From Candidatus Micrarchaeota archaeon RBG_16_49_10 (GTDB lineage Archaea; Aenigmatarchaeota; Aenigmatarchaeia; CG10238-14), in assembly GCA_001784635.1 (NCBI GenBank), contig MFRS01000004.1:8101-14139 (forward strand): a stretch of 6,039 bases of DNA, written 5' to 3'. Under the pieces are notes generated by a model. That model did no database searches, was not told the DNA's origin, and saw nothing but the letters and a program-made list of their open reading frames with translations. Position 1 is the first letter of the stretch. Each line of letters begins with the position of its first letter. Of this stretch, positions 5,584 to 6,039 are shown piece by piece. The position numbers were made by a program, and so were the translations under genes.

Positions 5584-6039
5584 ATGTCCCGGAACATGAA
5601 GCTGATCTACCTCTCAACCTTCCTGAGGAACCTCATGTTCTTCGGGGCGATAACCATCCCGTACTTCTCTTCCCTCGCGAAGATGAGCTACACGCAGGCC
5701 TTCTTCACGCAGTCCTGGTTCCAGTTCTGGATATTCTTACTCGAGATACCAATGGGTGTGCTGGCCGACAAGATAGGTAGGGTGAAGACGATAGCGCTGG
5801 GGCTCTTCCTGTTCTCGATAGACATGGTGCTGTGGGGTCTGTTCCCGTTCTTCGCCGTCCTCCTTGTTGGAGAATTCATAGGGGCCACCGGAGCTGCACT
5901 GGTTTCAGGGGCTGATATTGCTCTTGTTTATGATGTCCTGAAAGAGGAGAAAAAAGAAAACAAAGCAAGGAAGGTTTTCTCCAAGTATGAAATCTTGACG
6001 ACATCAGGGAGGATGATAGGCCAGCTAGTGGGATCGCTG
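5584..6039 (+). CDS. Major facilitator superfamily transporter, N-terminal part, cut by the window edge
   Basis: The first 152 residues of a membrane transporter; no stop is reached. About four membrane helices show, near 7-28, 43-62, 68-88 and 90-115. The loop between helices 2 and 3 carries GVLADKIGRVKTI (58-70), the MFS motif A (G-x-L-a-D-r-x-G-r-k). Helix 4 contains LVSGADIALVYDVLK (106-120), a version of the SGxxxALxYDxL block seen in one MFS subgroup often annotated as drug or metabolite transporters. A charged stretch, KEEKKENKARK, at 120-130 is a cytoplasmic loop. The substrate cannot be inferred. The ATG at 5584 is chosen because a TATA box lies 28 bases upstream; the ATG at 5596 is an alternative. 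A shorter open frame at 5532-5780 on this strand is a shadow of the gene. Confidence 0.85.
   Translation, partial: MSRNMKLIYLSTFLRNLMFFGAITIPYFSSLAKMSYTQAFFTQSWFQFWIFLLEIPMGVLADKIGRVKTIALGLFLFSIDMVLWGLFPFFAVLLVGEFIGATGAALVSGADIALVYDVLKEEKKENKARKVFSKYEILTTSGRMIGQLVGSL

Noticed and set aside
1..6039. CRISPR array, insertion sequence, phage or defence system
   Set aside because: No regularly spaced identical repeats, transposase or integrase, or recognisable defence genes were seen on either strand; the protein genes have ordinary metabolic, transport or modification roles.

Overview
The window reads as archaeal chromosomal DNA. AT-rich TATA-box-like elements lie 24 to 36 bases upstream of most first-in-unit start codons, and two of those starts (near 196 on the minus strand and 5584 on the plus strand) look leaderless. 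Downstream genes instead carry GGAGG- or GAGGTGA-type ribosome binding sites. The SET-domain protein and the FAD-dependent dehydrogenase would also fit an archaeon, possibly of a DPANN-like lineage, but nothing here fixes the taxon. 

Left part, minus strand (1-1443): in transcription order there is a small multi-spanning membrane protein of unknown function (1443 to 919), a SET-domain protein lysine methyltransferase with a zinc-binding post-SET tail (876 to 394), a 197-base noncoding stretch holding imperfect repeats and small hairpins, and the N-terminal part of an aspartate/glutamate racemase family gene (196 to the window edge) that is broken by an in-frame TAA at codon 59. 

Middle and right part, plus strand (1526-5528): a compact unit of FAD-dependent dehydrogenase, purA and purB, with gaps of 36 and 4 bases. 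PurA (adenylosuccinate synthetase) and PurB (adenylosuccinate lyase) carry out the two consecutive steps IMP to adenylosuccinate to AMP; PurB can also act on SAICAR in de novo purine synthesis. Both proteins keep the family's catalytic residues. PurA is of the long (about 430-residue) class, and PurB resembles the E. coli-type enzyme closely. The dehydrogenase's substrate is unknown. The membrane-protein gene and the dehydrogenase unit diverge from an 82-base region holding TATA-like elements for both directions. 

From 5584 to the end is the N-terminal third of a major facilitator superfamily transporter with its own promoter. 

No CRISPR array, complete insertion sequence, rRNA or convincing tRNA was seen. 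I found no clear new multi-gene system. The best leads are the repeat-bearing noncoding stretch, the interrupted racemase, the unassigned dehydrogenase tied to AMP synthesis, and the SET methyltransferase.
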